This document shows positions 9,378-17,672 of a stretch of DNA of 64,000 bases, piece after piece; positions within the stretch are counted from its first letter, which is position 1; every line of letters begins with the position of its first letter. The notes below the pieces were generated by a model. The model worked only from the letters and a program-made list of their open reading frames with translations, was not told where the DNA came from and searched no databases. Origin of the DNA: JAEZHK01 sp040768845 (GTDB taxonomy: Bacteria; Bacillota; Clostridia; Christensenellales; Aristaeellaceae); NCBI GenBank assembly GCA_040768845.1, contig JAXGME010000005.1, forward strand, positions 186,001 to 250,000. Reading direction: 5' to 3'. The position numbers were made by a program, and so were the translations under genes.

Positions 9378-9394
9378 TAGGGCCCCCTCAGCAA
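9378..9394 (+). repeat. Left terminal inverted repeat of the insertion sequence
   Basis: TAGGGCCCCCTCAGCAA. It pairs with 10927-10943 read on the minus strand (TAGGGCTTCCTCAACAA), with three mismatches at positions 7, 8 and 14. Confidence 0.85.
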
Positions 9395-9498
9395 CACCAA
9401 AACCGTTATAAAACAAGCAATCGCTTCCCGTTTATGGTATAATAAGCGCAAGGAAAACCGGCAATCAGCGCAAAAAACCTTGCACAGGAGGCCGCGAA

Positions 9499-10933
9499 AT
9501 GTACCGCAAACGCAACCGGGAACAGGTCAGCCTGGACGATTTCATCCCTCCGTTTGGCGGCAAGCTGCTGGCGGACAACCGTTGGGTCAAACTGGCGCGG
9601 GTGATCCCGTGGGATCGGATCGAGGACCGATATGCCAGGCGGTTTGGGAAGTGCGGAAACGTGGCGATCCCGTTGCGCGTGGCGTTGGGCGCGCTGATCA
9701 TCAAGGAGAAATGCGGCTTCACCGACGAGGAAACCGTCCAGAACATCAGCGAAAACAACGACATGCAATCCTTCGTCGGATACACGGAGTTCCGGTCCGG
9801 GCAGCCCTTCGCGCCCTCGCTGATGGTGGAGTTTCGCAGGCGCATCGACATGGCGGAGATCCAGAAGATCATCGATGAGATGGACGAAGAGAACCGGAAG
9901 AACGACCCGCCGCCCGAAGACGGCGGCAACCGCGGGACCCTGATGATCGACGCGACCTGCGCGCCGGCGGACATCCGATATCCCACGGATCTCGGGCTGC
10001 TTGGCGAAGGGACGGGAGAAACTGGAGGCCATCGTCGACGCCCTGTGGGGCGCGTTGGAAGACAAGCGGGGCGTCAAGCCGCGAACCTACCGCCAGAAAG
10101 CCAGACAAGCCTTTCTGTGCGTGGAAAAGCAACGGAAGCACCGTACCAAAACCTTGCGTAAAGCCATCGGGCGACAGCTGCGCTTCCTTCGCCGCGATCT
10201 GGGCATCATCGCCCATCTTCACGACCAGGGCGCTTCCCTGGAGTGCCTGACCGGCAAGCAAATGCATGATCTGCTCGTCATCTCGGAAGTGTACCGCCAG
10301 CAGCAGGAGATGTACATCAACCGGACGCACAGGACGGAGGCGCGCATCGTCAGCATCGCACAGCCGCACATCCGGCCGATCGTGCGGGGGAAGGCCTCCG
10401 CCGAGGTGGAGTTCGGCGCGAAGATCGCGGTCAGCCGGGTGAACGATTGCTTTCGGATCGAGACGCTGGATTGGAACAACTTCAACGAGGGAACGGAGCT
10501 GATCACGGCGATTGAGCGGTACCGGGCGCGGTACGGGGTCTATCCCCAAGCCGTGCTGGCGGAGAAGCTGTATCGCAACCGCGCAAACCTTGCCTTCTGC
10601 AAAGCACATGGCATTCGGCTCTCCGGACCGCGTCTGGGCCGGCCGGGGCCGGAGGCCAAGGAAGATCGGCAGGTCGCCCGGTCGGACAGCGCCGCCCGCA
10701 ACGGAATCGAGAGCCCGTTCGGCATTGGGAAACGCCGCTACGGTCTTAGCAGAATCATGGCAAAGCTGCGCGAAACGGCGGAGTCTGTGATTGCCATGCA
10801 GTTTCTGCTCCTGAACCTGGATTGCAGGGTACGGGCACATGCTTTGCGCCTTTTGCGCCGGATGCAAAACGCTTGGGATGTGCTCTCCCGGCGGTGGAAA
10901 TTGGATGGCGTGGAGAGAATTTGTCATTGTTGA
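9499..10933 (+). pseudogene. IS1182-family transposase, frameshifted
   Basis: The first part (9499 to about 10008, frame 1) carries the N-terminal region and the first catalytic Asp in LMIDATCAPADIRYPTD. The second part (about 10001-10933, frame 2) continues with REKLEAIVDALW and ends with RNGIESPFGIGKRRYGL, which holds the catalytic Glu. Joining them requires skipping one base near 10008-10012, where the family expects an LLNEAREKLE-like sequence, so a one-base insertion is the simplest explanation. Programmed shifts in insertion sequences are normally -1, not +1. At the second catalytic position the protein reads VLAEKLYRNR, where I recall relatives having an Asp before (K/Q)xYR. Both changes suggest an inactive enzyme. 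The combined length of about 475 residues is normal for the family. Confidence 0.85.
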
Positions 10934-10943
10934 GGAAGCCCTA
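10927..10943 (-). repeat. Right terminal inverted repeat of the insertion sequence
   Basis: On the minus strand it reads TAGGGCTTCCTCAACAA, matching the left end at 14 of 17 positions. It overlaps the end of the transposase gene. Confidence 0.85.
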
Positions 10944-10977
10944 CTGTAGCGTCCTTTTCCACGATTTTTTCTGCCAT
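10944..10977 (-). pseudogene. Start of an unknown gene truncated by the insertion sequence
   Basis: On the minus strand, GGAGGAG (10990-10984) is followed after 6 bases by ATG at 10977 and eleven codons reading MAEKIVEKDAT, then the insertion-sequence end at 10943. The ribosome binding site is as good as those of real genes in the window. The frame is also open upstream (LMLEEIA before the Met). The stretch left of the element does not continue a recognisable protein, so the rest of the gene is lost. No function can be assigned. Confidence 0.35.
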
Positions 10978-10991
10978 AGCGATCTCCTCCA

Positions 10992-11022
10992 ACATCAGTT
11001 TATCATATCCTCCTGATGTTAG
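10992..11022. repeat. Small inverted repeat upstream of the truncated gene
   Basis: AACATCAG and CTGATGTT are separated by about 14 bases, just upstream (on the minus strand) of the truncated gene's binding site. It could be an operator or leader hairpin. The role is unknown. Confidence 0.3.
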
Positions 11023-11134
11023 ACAAGACTGCTAGTCGTACAGACCAGTCGCTGATCTCCTGCCGCTACTGGCCCGGCGGCTGCGAGAACCTGGGCTGAT
11101 CCGGCCTTTGGAAAGCTCCGGGGCCTTGCACCCT

Positions 11135-11584
11135 TCAGTCCTCCGAAAACAGCGCGGGGTCCACGATAAAGTCCCGGTGGAACCGCTCGACCCCGGAAGC
11201 CGCCGTCAAAAGCACGTTGGCGTAGGGTCTGAGTTCGCCGGTGCGCACAAAAAACCGCGCCCGGCCGCGGGCCTCCTCCAGAAACTCGCGCTGCGGGATC
11301 ACCCTACGCGCCTGCCGCGGCAAAAGCGCCGCGAGGTATTCGAACGTCCCGGCGTTCATCTCCCGCATCTCCGCGGCCACCGAATACCCCTCCACCACCA
11401 CCTCTCGCAAAATGGCGTTCAGACAGGGCTTCAGCGGGAGCATGCCCGGCGTGAGCGCCAGATCGATGCGCCGCGCGCCGGCGGGGATGGGGAAGCCCGC
11501 GTCGCACAGAAGAAAGCTGTCCGTGTGGCCGAGGCTTGTCAGCGCCTCCATGAGCTGCGGATGAATGATGCCCCTGGATTTCAT
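11135..11584 (-). CDS. rbsD: D-ribose pyranase / RbsD-FucU family mutarotase
   Basis: A 149-residue protein. ATG 11584 follows AAGGAGG with an 8-base gap; an upstream in-frame Met lacks such a site. RbsD/FucU proteins interconvert ring forms of imported sugars (pyranose to furanose or anomers). The catalytic His lies in LGHTDSFLLCDAGFPIP, the family hallmark, and the fold continues with RIDLALTPG. It is the last gene of the sugar operon and follows the substrate-binding protein after a 100-base gap that contains a GC-rich hairpin. The sugar need not be ribose: FucU-like enzymes share these motifs. Confidence 0.85.
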   Translation of the reverse strand: MKSRGIIHPQLMEALTSLGHTDSFLLCDAGFPIPAGARRIDLALTPGMLPLKPCLNAILREVVVEGYSVAAEMREMNAGTFEYLAALLPRQARRVIPQREFLEEARGRARFFVRTGELRPYANVLLTAASGVERFHRDFIVDPALFSED

Positions 11585-11613
11585 GGAATGATCCTCCTTG
11601 TTCATCGACTTCC

Positions 11614-11656
11614 GGGCGCGAAAACACCCAGGCGGAGCCGCCGCGAAGGCGCGCCC
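11614..11656 (-). promoter_or_regulatory. Intercistronic hairpin after the binding-protein gene
   Basis: GGGCGCG (11614-11620) pairs with CGCGCCC (11650-11656), with a smaller GGCGG/CCGCC stem inside. There is no U tract. It probably stabilises the 3' end of the binding-protein message or partly terminates before rbsD. Confidence 0.4.
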
Positions 11657-11684
11657 CGCCCGGGCGGACGAGGGGGCTGCGGGC

Positions 11685-12614
11685 TTAGTTGATGTACTGG
11701 TCCACGTTCTCCTGGGTCACGAGGATGAAGGGGATGTCCATGTCCCCGGCCTCTTCGCCGGCGATCAGCTTGAGCATCACGTCCACGGAGCCCTTGCCCT
11801 GGCCCACGGCATCCTGGAAGACCGTGCAGTCCAGCTCACCGCTCTTGACGGCGGCGCAGGCGTCGGCGATGGCGTCGATGCCGCCCACGATGATCTTGCC
11901 CAGCATGTCCGCGTCCTTCACGGCGGTCAGCGCGCCCATGGCCATTTCGTCATTCTGCGCGACGATGGCGGCCAGGTCCGGGTTGGCCTGGATCAGGTTC
12001 TCGGTGGTGCTCATGGCTTCCTCGCGGCTCCAGTTGCAGGTGGGCTCGGCCACGATCTGGATGTCCGGGTAGTCCTTCAGGATGTTCTCATAGCCTTCGC
12101 GGCGCAGGATCTCGGCGGAAATGCCGTTGGGGCCGTGGAGGATGGCGATCTGGCCCTTGCCGCCCATCTTCTCGGCGATGTACTTCATCTCCAGTTCGCC
12201 GGCGACCACGTCGTTGGAGAGCACCTTGGCGGACACGAGGTCGGAATTGACGATGCCGTTGCAGGTGACCAGCGGGATGCCCGCGGCGCTGGCGGCCTCG
12301 ACGGCGGGCACCAGGGCGTCGGCGTCCATCGGAAGGAGGATGATGCCGGCCACGCCCTGGGCGATCAGGTTGTCCACCTGGCCCACCTGGGTGGCGGCGT
12401 CGGCCTGGGCGTCCACGGAGATGATCTCCACCTTGCCCTCAAGGCCCAGTTCCTTGATGTAGGCGTGGATGGTTTCGTTGATGGTGGCCGGGAATTCCGC
12501 CTGCAGACTGAAGCAGGCGACGCCGATGGAGAAGGTGTCGGGCGCTTCCGCAAGGCCCAGAACAGGCAGCACGGCGAGGAGCAGCGCGAGCAGGATGCCG
12601 GTGAGTTTCTTCAT
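11685..12614 (-). CDS. rbsB: Ribose-type sugar ABC transporter substrate-binding protein
   Basis: A 309-residue periplasmic-binding-protein-like domain (family 4). ATG 12614 follows AGGAGGG by 9 bases. The signal peptide runs through about residue 22 (LLLAVLPVLGLAEA) and has no lipobox cysteine. The mature part shows two Rossmann lobes: VDNLIAQGVAGIILLPMDADALVP, a hinge GGIDAI and IVAQNDEMAMGA, typical of ribose/galactose binders. It captures the sugar outside the membrane and delivers it to the RbsC permease encoded next to it. Ligand identity is not evident; the pyranase and dehydrogenase neighbours suggest a pentose, deoxyhexose or polyol. Confidence 0.88.
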   Translation of the reverse strand: MKKLTGILLALLLAVLPVLGLAEAPDTFSIGVACFSLQAEFPATINETIHAYIKELGLEGKVEIISVDAQADAATQVGQVDNLIAQGVAGIILLPMDADALVPAVEAASAAGIPLVTCNGIVNSDLVSAKVLSNDVVAGELEMKYIAEKMGGKGQIAILHGPNGISAEILRREGYENILKDYPDIQIVAEPTCNWSREEAMSTTENLIQANPDLAAIVAQNDEMAMGALTAVKDADMLGKIIVGGIDAIADACAAVKSGELDCTVFQDAVGQGKGSVDVMLKLIAGEEAGDMDIPFILVTQENVDQYIN

Positions 12615-12685
12615 GACGGGGTTCCCTCCTGTGCGTGTATTTGCGTTTCTCCCGAGGAGAAAACAGGCTTCAACGGGCCGCGGGA

Positions 12686-13669
12686 TCAGGCGTTTCGCTT
12701 GTTGCGGGTGTCCATCGCGACGGCCAGCACGATGATCGCGCCCTTGGTGATGAGCTGGTAGTAGGACGACACGTTGAGAAGATCCAGACCGTTGTTGAGC
12801 ACGCCCACGATCAGAACGCCCAACAGCGTACCCCAGATGGTGCCGACGCCGCCGCTCAGGCTGGTGCCGCCGATGACCACCGCGGCGATGGCGTCCAGCT
12901 CGTAGCCCTCGCCGGAGGCGGGACTGCCGGCGTTGATGCGGGCGGCCAGCACCACGCCGGCGAGGGACGCGAACACCGCGCTGAGCATGTACACCAGGTA
13001 CTTGACCTGGTCCACCTTCAGCCCCGACACCCGCGACGCCTTTTCGTTGCCGCCGATGGCGTAGACATAGCGGCCGAAGCGGGTCTTGTTCATCACCACG
13101 TAGCCCAGCACAAAGCACGCCAGCATGATGAGGCTGATGACCGGCAGCGCGTTTAGCAGGCTGCCGCTGCCGATAAAGCGGAAGCTGTCGGACAGATTTG
13201 AGATCGGGCGCCCGTTGGAATACACCAGCGCCACGCCCCGCGCCATGCTGAGCATGCCCATCGTGGCGATGAAGGGCACGATCTTCACCCGGACGATCAG
13301 AAAGCCGTTGACGGCCCCCACCAGCACGCCCACCAGAAGGCCCATCGCCACGGGCACGATGATCGGGTAGGTTCCGCTCTGGGCGAAGCTTGCGGCCACC
13401 ACGCCCGAAAGCGCCACCACCGAGCCCACCGAAAGGTCGATGCCGCCGGTCAGAAGCACCAGCATCATGCCCACCGCGATGATGCCGTTGACCGACACCT
13501 GGCGCACCACGTTGATGAGGTTCTTGGGCGTCAGGAACGTCTTTGTGGCAAAGGAAAGGAAAATCAGCATGATCGCAAAGGCGATGAGCACGCCGAAGCG
13601 GCTCAAAACGGCCGCGGGGGTCGTCCTCTTTTGCAGCGAATCCTGCTGCGCACGGCTGGAACTGGTCAT
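12686..13669 (-). CDS. rbsC: Ribose-type sugar ABC transporter permease
   Basis: A 327-residue membrane protein of the branched-chain/ribose permease family. About ten hydrophobic segments are visible. Family motifs include LLTGGIDLSVGS, GNEKASRVSGL (the EAA-like ATPase contact) and AAVVIGGTSLSGG. The start overlaps the stop of the upstream ATPase gene by four bases (ATGA), giving coupled translation. It would form the homodimeric channel served by the adjacent RbsA. Confidence 0.9.
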   Translation of the reverse strand: MTSSSRAQQDSLQKRTTPAAVLSRFGVLIAFAIMLIFLSFATKTFLTPKNLINVVRQVSVNGIIAVGMMLVLLTGGIDLSVGSVVALSGVVAASFAQSGTYPIIVPVAMGLLVGVLVGAVNGFLIVRVKIVPFIATMGMLSMARGVALVYSNGRPISNLSDSFRFIGSGSLLNALPVISLIMLACFVLGYVVMNKTRFGRYVYAIGGNEKASRVSGLKVDQVKYLVYMLSAVFASLAGVVLAARINAGSPASGEGYELDAIAAVVIGGTSLSGGVGTIWGTLLGVLIVGVLNNGLDLLNVSSYYQLITKGAIIVLAVAMDTRNKRNA

Positions 13670-15165
13670 GACGGTACTCCCTCCCTTTTCGGAGACGCAT
13701 AGCGCATGATGGTCTCCTGCGTCACTTCATCCCGGTCAAACGTCGCCTTGAGCGCGCCCTCGCTGAACACCAGGATGCGGTCGCTCATGCCGCACACCTC
13801 CGGCATTTCGGAGGACACCATGATCACCGCGATGCCCTCGGCGGTCAATTGGTTGATGAGCCGGTAGATCTCGCTTTTCGCGCCCACGTCGATGCCGCGG
13901 GTCGGCTCGTCAAGAATCAGGATCCGTGAATGGGTCAGCATCCACTTGGCCAGGACCACCTTCTGCTGATTGCCGCCGCTCAGGGATTCCACGGGCGTCG
14001 CGCGGTCGGGCGTCTTGATGCCGTGCATTGCGATGCGCTCGTCGGCGGCGCGGTTGAGCCTGCGCTCGCTGACGAAGGCCGACGGGTTGACCTGCGCCAG
14101 CGCGCTGAGCACAATGTTGTCGCGCACGCTGCCGATCAGGTTGAGCCCATACTGCTTGCGGTCCTCGCTGACCAGCGCGATGCCGTGGCGCACCGCGTCC
14201 ACGGGGCTGCGGATGACCACCTCGCGCCCGCCGACGATGACCTTTCCGGCGGATTTTTTGCGCATGCCGAAGATCGTCTCGCATACCTCGGTGCGCCCCG
14301 CGCCCATCATGCCGGCAAAGCCCACCACCTCGCCCGCGCGCACCTCAAAGGACACGTCCCGGAACTTGCCGGGGCTGGACAGGTGCTCGACCCGGAGCAG
14401 CACATCGCCCTTGGGGGCGGCCACCTTGGGGTAGTAGTCCTCCAGCGTTCGGCCCACCATGGCGCGGATCAGTTCGTCCCGGGTAAGCGCGTCACAGCGG
14501 CTGTCCAGGATGAATTTCCCGTCCCGGAGCACGGTGATCGAATCGCAGATCTCGTAGATCTCGTCCATCCGGTGGGAGATGTATACGATCGCGACGCCCT
14601 GGGCCTTCAGCGAGCGGATGATGTCAAAGAGCCGCCGGACCTCCTCCTCGGAGATGGCCGAGGTGGGCTCGTCCATGATGAGCACCCGCGAGTGGTAGGA
14701 AACCGCCTTGGCGATCTCCACCATCTGCTGGCCGGCCACGGTCAGCCGCCCCAGCTTCATGGTCGGGTCCATGGAAAGGTTCAGCGTGTCGAGCAGCGCC
14801 CGGGTATCGCGGTTCATCTGCCGGTAGTCCACAAAGCCGTTCTTCCGCGGCTCGCGCCCCAGGAAGATGTTTTCGGCGATGGTCATCTCCGGGATCAGGT
14901 TCAATTCCTGATGGATCATGCAGATGCCGCCGGCAATGGCCTCCCGCGGGCCGCGAAAGCAGATGGGCTTTCCAAAAAGGCGGATGGAGCCCTCGTCCGC
15001 GGCGTAGATCCCCAGGAGGATCTTCATCAGCGTGGACTTGCCCGCGCCGTTTTCGCCCATCAGGCCGTGCACCTCGCCCGCGCGCAGCGTCAGATCGACG
15101 CCGTCCAGCGCCCGCACGCCGGGAAAGGTCTTGGATATGCCCCGCATTTCCAGTACTGTTTCCAT
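13666..15165 (-). CDS. rbsA: Ribose-type sugar ABC transporter ATPase (tandem domain)
   Basis: A 499-residue protein. ATG 15165 is directly preceded by AAGGAGGAG; the longer frame adds 14 residues with no site. There are two nucleotide-binding domains: the first with GENGAGKST, the LTVAGQQMVEI-type signature and LIMDEPTSAI; the second with a degenerate A loop (GMMGAGRTE), LSGGNQQKVVLAKW and LILDEPTRGIDVG. This asymmetry is normal for RbsA/MglA/XylG. It powers import by the RbsC-type permease. It lies 39 bases downstream of the dehydrogenase gene in a five-gene operon. Confidence 0.92.
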   Translation of the reverse strand: METVLEMRGISKTFPGVRALDGVDLTLRAGEVHGLMGENGAGKSTLMKILLGIYAADEGSIRLFGKPICFRGPREAIAGGICMIHQELNLIPEMTIAENIFLGREPRKNGFVDYRQMNRDTRALLDTLNLSMDPTMKLGRLTVAGQQMVEIAKAVSYHSRVLIMDEPTSAISEEEVRRLFDIIRSLKAQGVAIVYISHRMDEIYEICDSITVLRDGKFILDSRCDALTRDELIRAMVGRTLEDYYPKVAAPKGDVLLRVEHLSSPGKFRDVSFEVRAGEVVGFAGMMGAGRTEVCETIFGMRKKSAGKVIVGGREVVIRSPVDAVRHGIALVSEDRKQYGLNLIGSVRDNIVLSALAQVNPSAFVSERRLNRAADERIAMHGIKTPDRATPVESLSGGNQQKVVLAKWMLTHSRILILDEPTRGIDVGAKSEIYRLINQLTAEGIAVIMVSSEMPEVCGMSDRILVFSEGALKATFDRDEVTQETIMRYASPKREGVPS

Positions 15166-15203
15166 GGCTCCTCCTTGTCCGGTGAAGTCGGCGGCGCGCC
15201 GCG

Positions 15204-16235
15204 TCATTCCCGCGTGGGATGCACGATGATCTTGATGTTGTCGCGGCCGTGGAACATCTTGTCCAGCATGTCGCCGAAGTGGTCCAGGTCGTAATGGTCG
15301 GTGACCAGGTCGCGCACCTTGACGCGCCCCAGCTCGAGAAACTTCACCGCCCGGTCAAAGCAGTGGGTCTGCGCGTAGGAGCCGATCAGCTTGTACTCCC
15401 GGGCGAAGATCTGGTACGGGCTCACGCGGATGCGGTCGGCCTCGTTGGCCACGCCGTATACCACGATCTTGGCACCCATCTTGCCAAAGTCAAGGCACTG
15501 CTCCAGCACCTCGGGCGAGCCGGTGGCGTCGATCACGATGTCAAACCCCTCCGGGTACTTTTCTTTGATCTCGCGGGTGTGCTTCGAGTAATCCTTCCGG
15601 TCCATCTTCACCACGTCGGCGTAGCCGTTTTTGCGGATCAGGTCCAGCTTCATCTGGTTTGAGGCGCACACCACCACGTTGGCCGCGCCGCCGTTTCGGA
15701 TCAGCTGCGTCAGGATGATGCCCGTGGGCCCCGCGCCGAAGATCAGCACGTCGTCGCCGCACTTCACGTCAATCATGTCCATGCCGTGGATCGCGCAGGC
15801 GGTGGGCTCGGCAAAGCACGCCTCGTCGTAGCTCAGGTGGTCGGCAATGGGAAACACCTTGTCGTAGTTGACCTTCACGTATTCCGCAAAGCCCCCCGGG
15901 CCGTTGCAGCCCAGCGAATAGAATTCCTTGCAGTACAGCGGCTCGTCCCGCCGGCAGTAGTAGCAGTTGCCGCAGAGCACCGTGTTGTCCGCCGTCACGC
16001 GGTCGCCCACTTTGAAGCCCTGGGTCTCCCCGCCCACTTCCACGATCTCGCCGGCAAACTCGTGCCCCGGCGTCAGCGGATAGCGCGACAGAAACTCGCC
16101 CTCGTGCAGGTGGATGTCGGTGCGGCACACGCCGCAGCTGTGCACCCGGATCAACACCTGGTTGGGCGCGATGACCGGCCTTGGTATCTCCCCGACCTGA
16201 TAATTCCTGGGCTCCGAATAGACGACCGCCTTCAT
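15204..16235 (-). CDS. Zinc-dependent polyol/sugar dehydrogenase (MDR family)
   Basis: A 343-residue medium-chain dehydrogenase. ATG 16235 follows GGGAGGGG by 8 bases. Catalytic zinc ligands appear as Cys in GVCRTDIH and GHE (TPGHEFAGEIVEVG). The structural zinc loop has four cysteines (CGNCYYCRRDEPLYC), and the cofactor-binding motif is IFGAGPTGIIL. Such enzymes oxidise sorbitol, arabitol, threonine or related secondary alcohols with NAD(P). It is the first gene after the LacI operator at 16297-16316, so it is probably the entry gene of this catabolic operon. Its substrate likely matches the sugar imported by the following ABC genes. Confidence 0.88.
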   Translation of the reverse strand: MKAVVYSEPRNYQVGEIPRPVIAPNQVLIRVHSCGVCRTDIHLHEGEFLSRYPLTPGHEFAGEIVEVGGETQGFKVGDRVTADNTVLCGNCYYCRRDEPLYCKEFYSLGCNGPGGFAEYVKVNYDKVFPIADHLSYDEACFAEPTACAIHGMDMIDVKCGDDVLIFGAGPTGIILTQLIRNGGAANVVVCASNQMKLDLIRKNGYADVVKMDRKDYSKHTREIKEKYPEGFDIVIDATGSPEVLEQCLDFGKMGAKIVVYGVANEADRIRVSPYQIFAREYKLIGSYAQTHCFDRAVKFLELGRVKVRDLVTDHYDLDHFGDMLDKMFHGRDNIKIIVHPTRE

Positions 16236-16296
16236 GCAAAATTCCCCTCCCGATCGCTGCACCGCGCCGGTTTTGCGCGGCTTCCCGATTTTTTTG

Positions 16297-16316
16297 AAAT
16301 GTAACCGCTTACATTT
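16297..16316. promoter_or_regulatory. LacI-family operator controlling the sugar operon
   Basis: AAATGTAA and TTACATTT flank a central CCGC, a perfect 8-base inverted repeat with the core TGTAACCGCTTACA. It lies 62 bases before the dehydrogenase ATG and just after the lacI-type gene. An almost identical site lies at the promoter of that regulator, so both are probably its targets. Confidence 0.8.
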
Positions 16317-16334
16317 TGTGGCTGAAAAAACGCC

Positions 16335-17351
16335 TCACGGTGCCGCCTGCGCGCAGGAGGCGCGGACGATCATCCTGCAGTCGATGCGCAGCCCCGAGTG
16401 CCGGGTATTGCGCTGGTCGATCTGCTCCACCAGCTGCTGCGCCGCGCTCTTCCCCGTATCGTAGGGAAACTGGTCCACCGTGGTCAGGCGCGGGTAGATT
16501 TCCGCCGATATCGGGGTGTTGGAAAACCCGACCACCGACATGTCCCGCGGGACGGTCCGCCCGCTTTCAAACACGGCGCACATCGCGCCGATGGCGACCT
16601 GGTCGTTGGCGGTCACAACGGCGGTGGGCCGCCAGGGGAGCTGCCCCAGCCGGCGCATTCCGCCGTAGCCGCCCTTCTCGTAGGGCTCCACGCTCTGCAC
16701 GCAGCCTTCGCACATTTCAAGCCCCAACCGCTGCATCGCGGCGGTAAAGCCGTCCAGCTTGTAGCGATAGGTGGTAAAGGGCGGGTTGCCGTTCAGAAAG
16801 CCGATCCTCCGGTGGCCGAGGCCGTACAGGTATTCCACCGCCAGGCCCATCCCCTGCTCCTCGTTGGTCATCACAAAGCTGACGTACTCGCTGTCCAGCC
16901 GGTCATTGATGAGCATGACGGGCACCCGGCGGGCCAGCTCGACGACATGGGCGTTGTCCTCCGCCGCCAGCGGCCGGGTTCCCACGAAGATGATCCCCGC
17001 CACCCGCCGGCTCGCCAGCATTTCCAGGTATCGCTTCTCGCGCTCAATCTGGCCGTGGGTGTTGCAGACCAGCGTGCTCAGCCCGCTCTTTTCCAGCTCC
17101 AGCTCGATGCCCAGCAGAACCGCGGAAAAGAAGGTGTTGTTGATGTCCGGCATGATGACGCCGATGGTGGAGAAGCTGTTGCGCGTCAAGCCCCGGGCCA
17201 GCTCGTTGGGGACGTAGTTCTGCTCTTTGATGACCTCGGCAATCAGCGCGCGCTTCTTCGGGGACACGGACTCCGGGTAGTTCAGATACCGCGACACCGT
17301 CGCCGTGGAGACCCTGGCCAGCCGTGCGATCGTCTGAATCGTTACTGCCAT
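16335..17351 (-). CDS. LacI-family transcriptional regulator of the sugar operon
   Basis: A 338-residue protein. The N-terminal helix-turn-helix (VTIQTIARLARVSTATVSRYLN) is followed by the hinge helix ELARGLTRNS and a periplasmic-binding-like sensor domain (TIGVIMPDINNTFFS, VTANDQVAIGAM). It likely represses both itself and the downstream operon through the paired operators at 17379-17392 and 16297-16316, releasing them when an imported sugar or its phosphate binds. The gene lies between the oxidoreductase and the transport operon, all in the same direction. Its own promoter (17402-17430) is near-consensus. Confidence 0.93.
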   Translation of the reverse strand: MAVTIQTIARLARVSTATVSRYLNYPESVSPKKRALIAEVIKEQNYVPNELARGLTRNSFSTIGVIMPDINNTFFSAVLLGIELELEKSGLSTLVCNTHGQIEREKRYLEMLASRRVAGIIFVGTRPLAAEDNAHVVELARRVPVMLINDRLDSEYVSFVMTNEEQGMGLAVEYLYGLGHRRIGFLNGNPPFTTYRYKLDGFTAAMQRLGLEMCEGCVQSVEPYEKGGYGGMRRLGQLPWRPTAVVTANDQVAIGAMCAVFESGRTVPRDMSVVGFSNTPISAEIYPRLTTVDQFPYDTGKSAAQQLVEQIDQRNTRHSGLRIDCRMIVRASCAQAAP

Positions 17352-17378
17352 AGATGTCGCGCCTTCCGCAGCGGAAAA

Positions 17379-17392
17379 CGTAACCGCTTACA
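17379..17392. promoter_or_regulatory. LacI-family operator at the regulator's own promoter
   Basis: CGTAACCGCTTACA matches the operator at 16297-16316 in all but one base. It lies about 10 bases downstream of the -10 box, where a bound repressor would block initiation, indicating autorepression. Confidence 0.78.
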
Positions 17393-17401
17393 TTTTCCTA
17401 G

Positions 17402-17430
17402 AGTATAATCGATCAATCCGCATTTGTCAA
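17402..17430 (-). promoter_or_regulatory. Sigma-A promoter of the LacI-family gene
   Basis: TTGACA (17430-17425), a 17-base spacer and TATACT (17407-17402) on the minus strand. The operator lies immediately downstream. Confidence 0.82.
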
Positions 17431-17596
17431 TATAAAAATTCAATGCAATCGCCCTATTCATTTGTGCGTTTCGCTTCTTTTTTACTTACTATTTTGTGCT
17501 GTTTGATTTTTTTATATCCTAAACGATCTGTAATCGATACCGTTTCAAAAACTTTTTTCCGCCGCGGCCGCGGCGCTTTGTCCAAAAAACGCCTGC

Positions 17597-17633
17597 AAAA
17601 ACAGCGTCCCACCCGATGCCGTCGGGTGGGACG
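17597..17633 (-). terminator. Rho-independent terminator after the oxidoreductase gene
   Basis: A perfect 12-base stem (17605-17616 with 17622-17633) and a 5-base loop are followed on the minus strand by a run of five T (complement of 17597-17601). It separates the oxidoreductase from the lacI-type gene. The rest of 17431-17672 shows no gene. Confidence 0.85.
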
Positions 17634-17672
17634 GATTCCTTTTCGATCCGCAAACTCGGGCTCGGCAGGGCG

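Larger units (their letters stand above)
9378..10943 (+). mobile_element. IS1182-like insertion sequence (decayed), 1566 bp
   Basis: The element is bounded by 17-base terminal inverted repeats matching at 14 positions: 9378-9394 and the complement of 10927-10943, both beginning TAGGGC. It contains one transposase gene split by a frameshift. The right repeat overlaps the transposase stop codon at 10931-10933. A TATAAT box lies at 9438-9443, and AGGAGG lies just before the ATG at 9499. Length, end structure and transposase type fit the IS1182 group of the IS5-like DDE elements. No clear target-site duplication is visible next to the repeats, so the insertion is probably old. Confidence 0.85.

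Noticed and set aside
9990..10020. Programmed frameshift in the transposase
   Set aside because: The required shift is +1 and no slippery A-rich or CUU-type site is present; known IS frameshifts are mostly -1. A one-base insertion is simpler.
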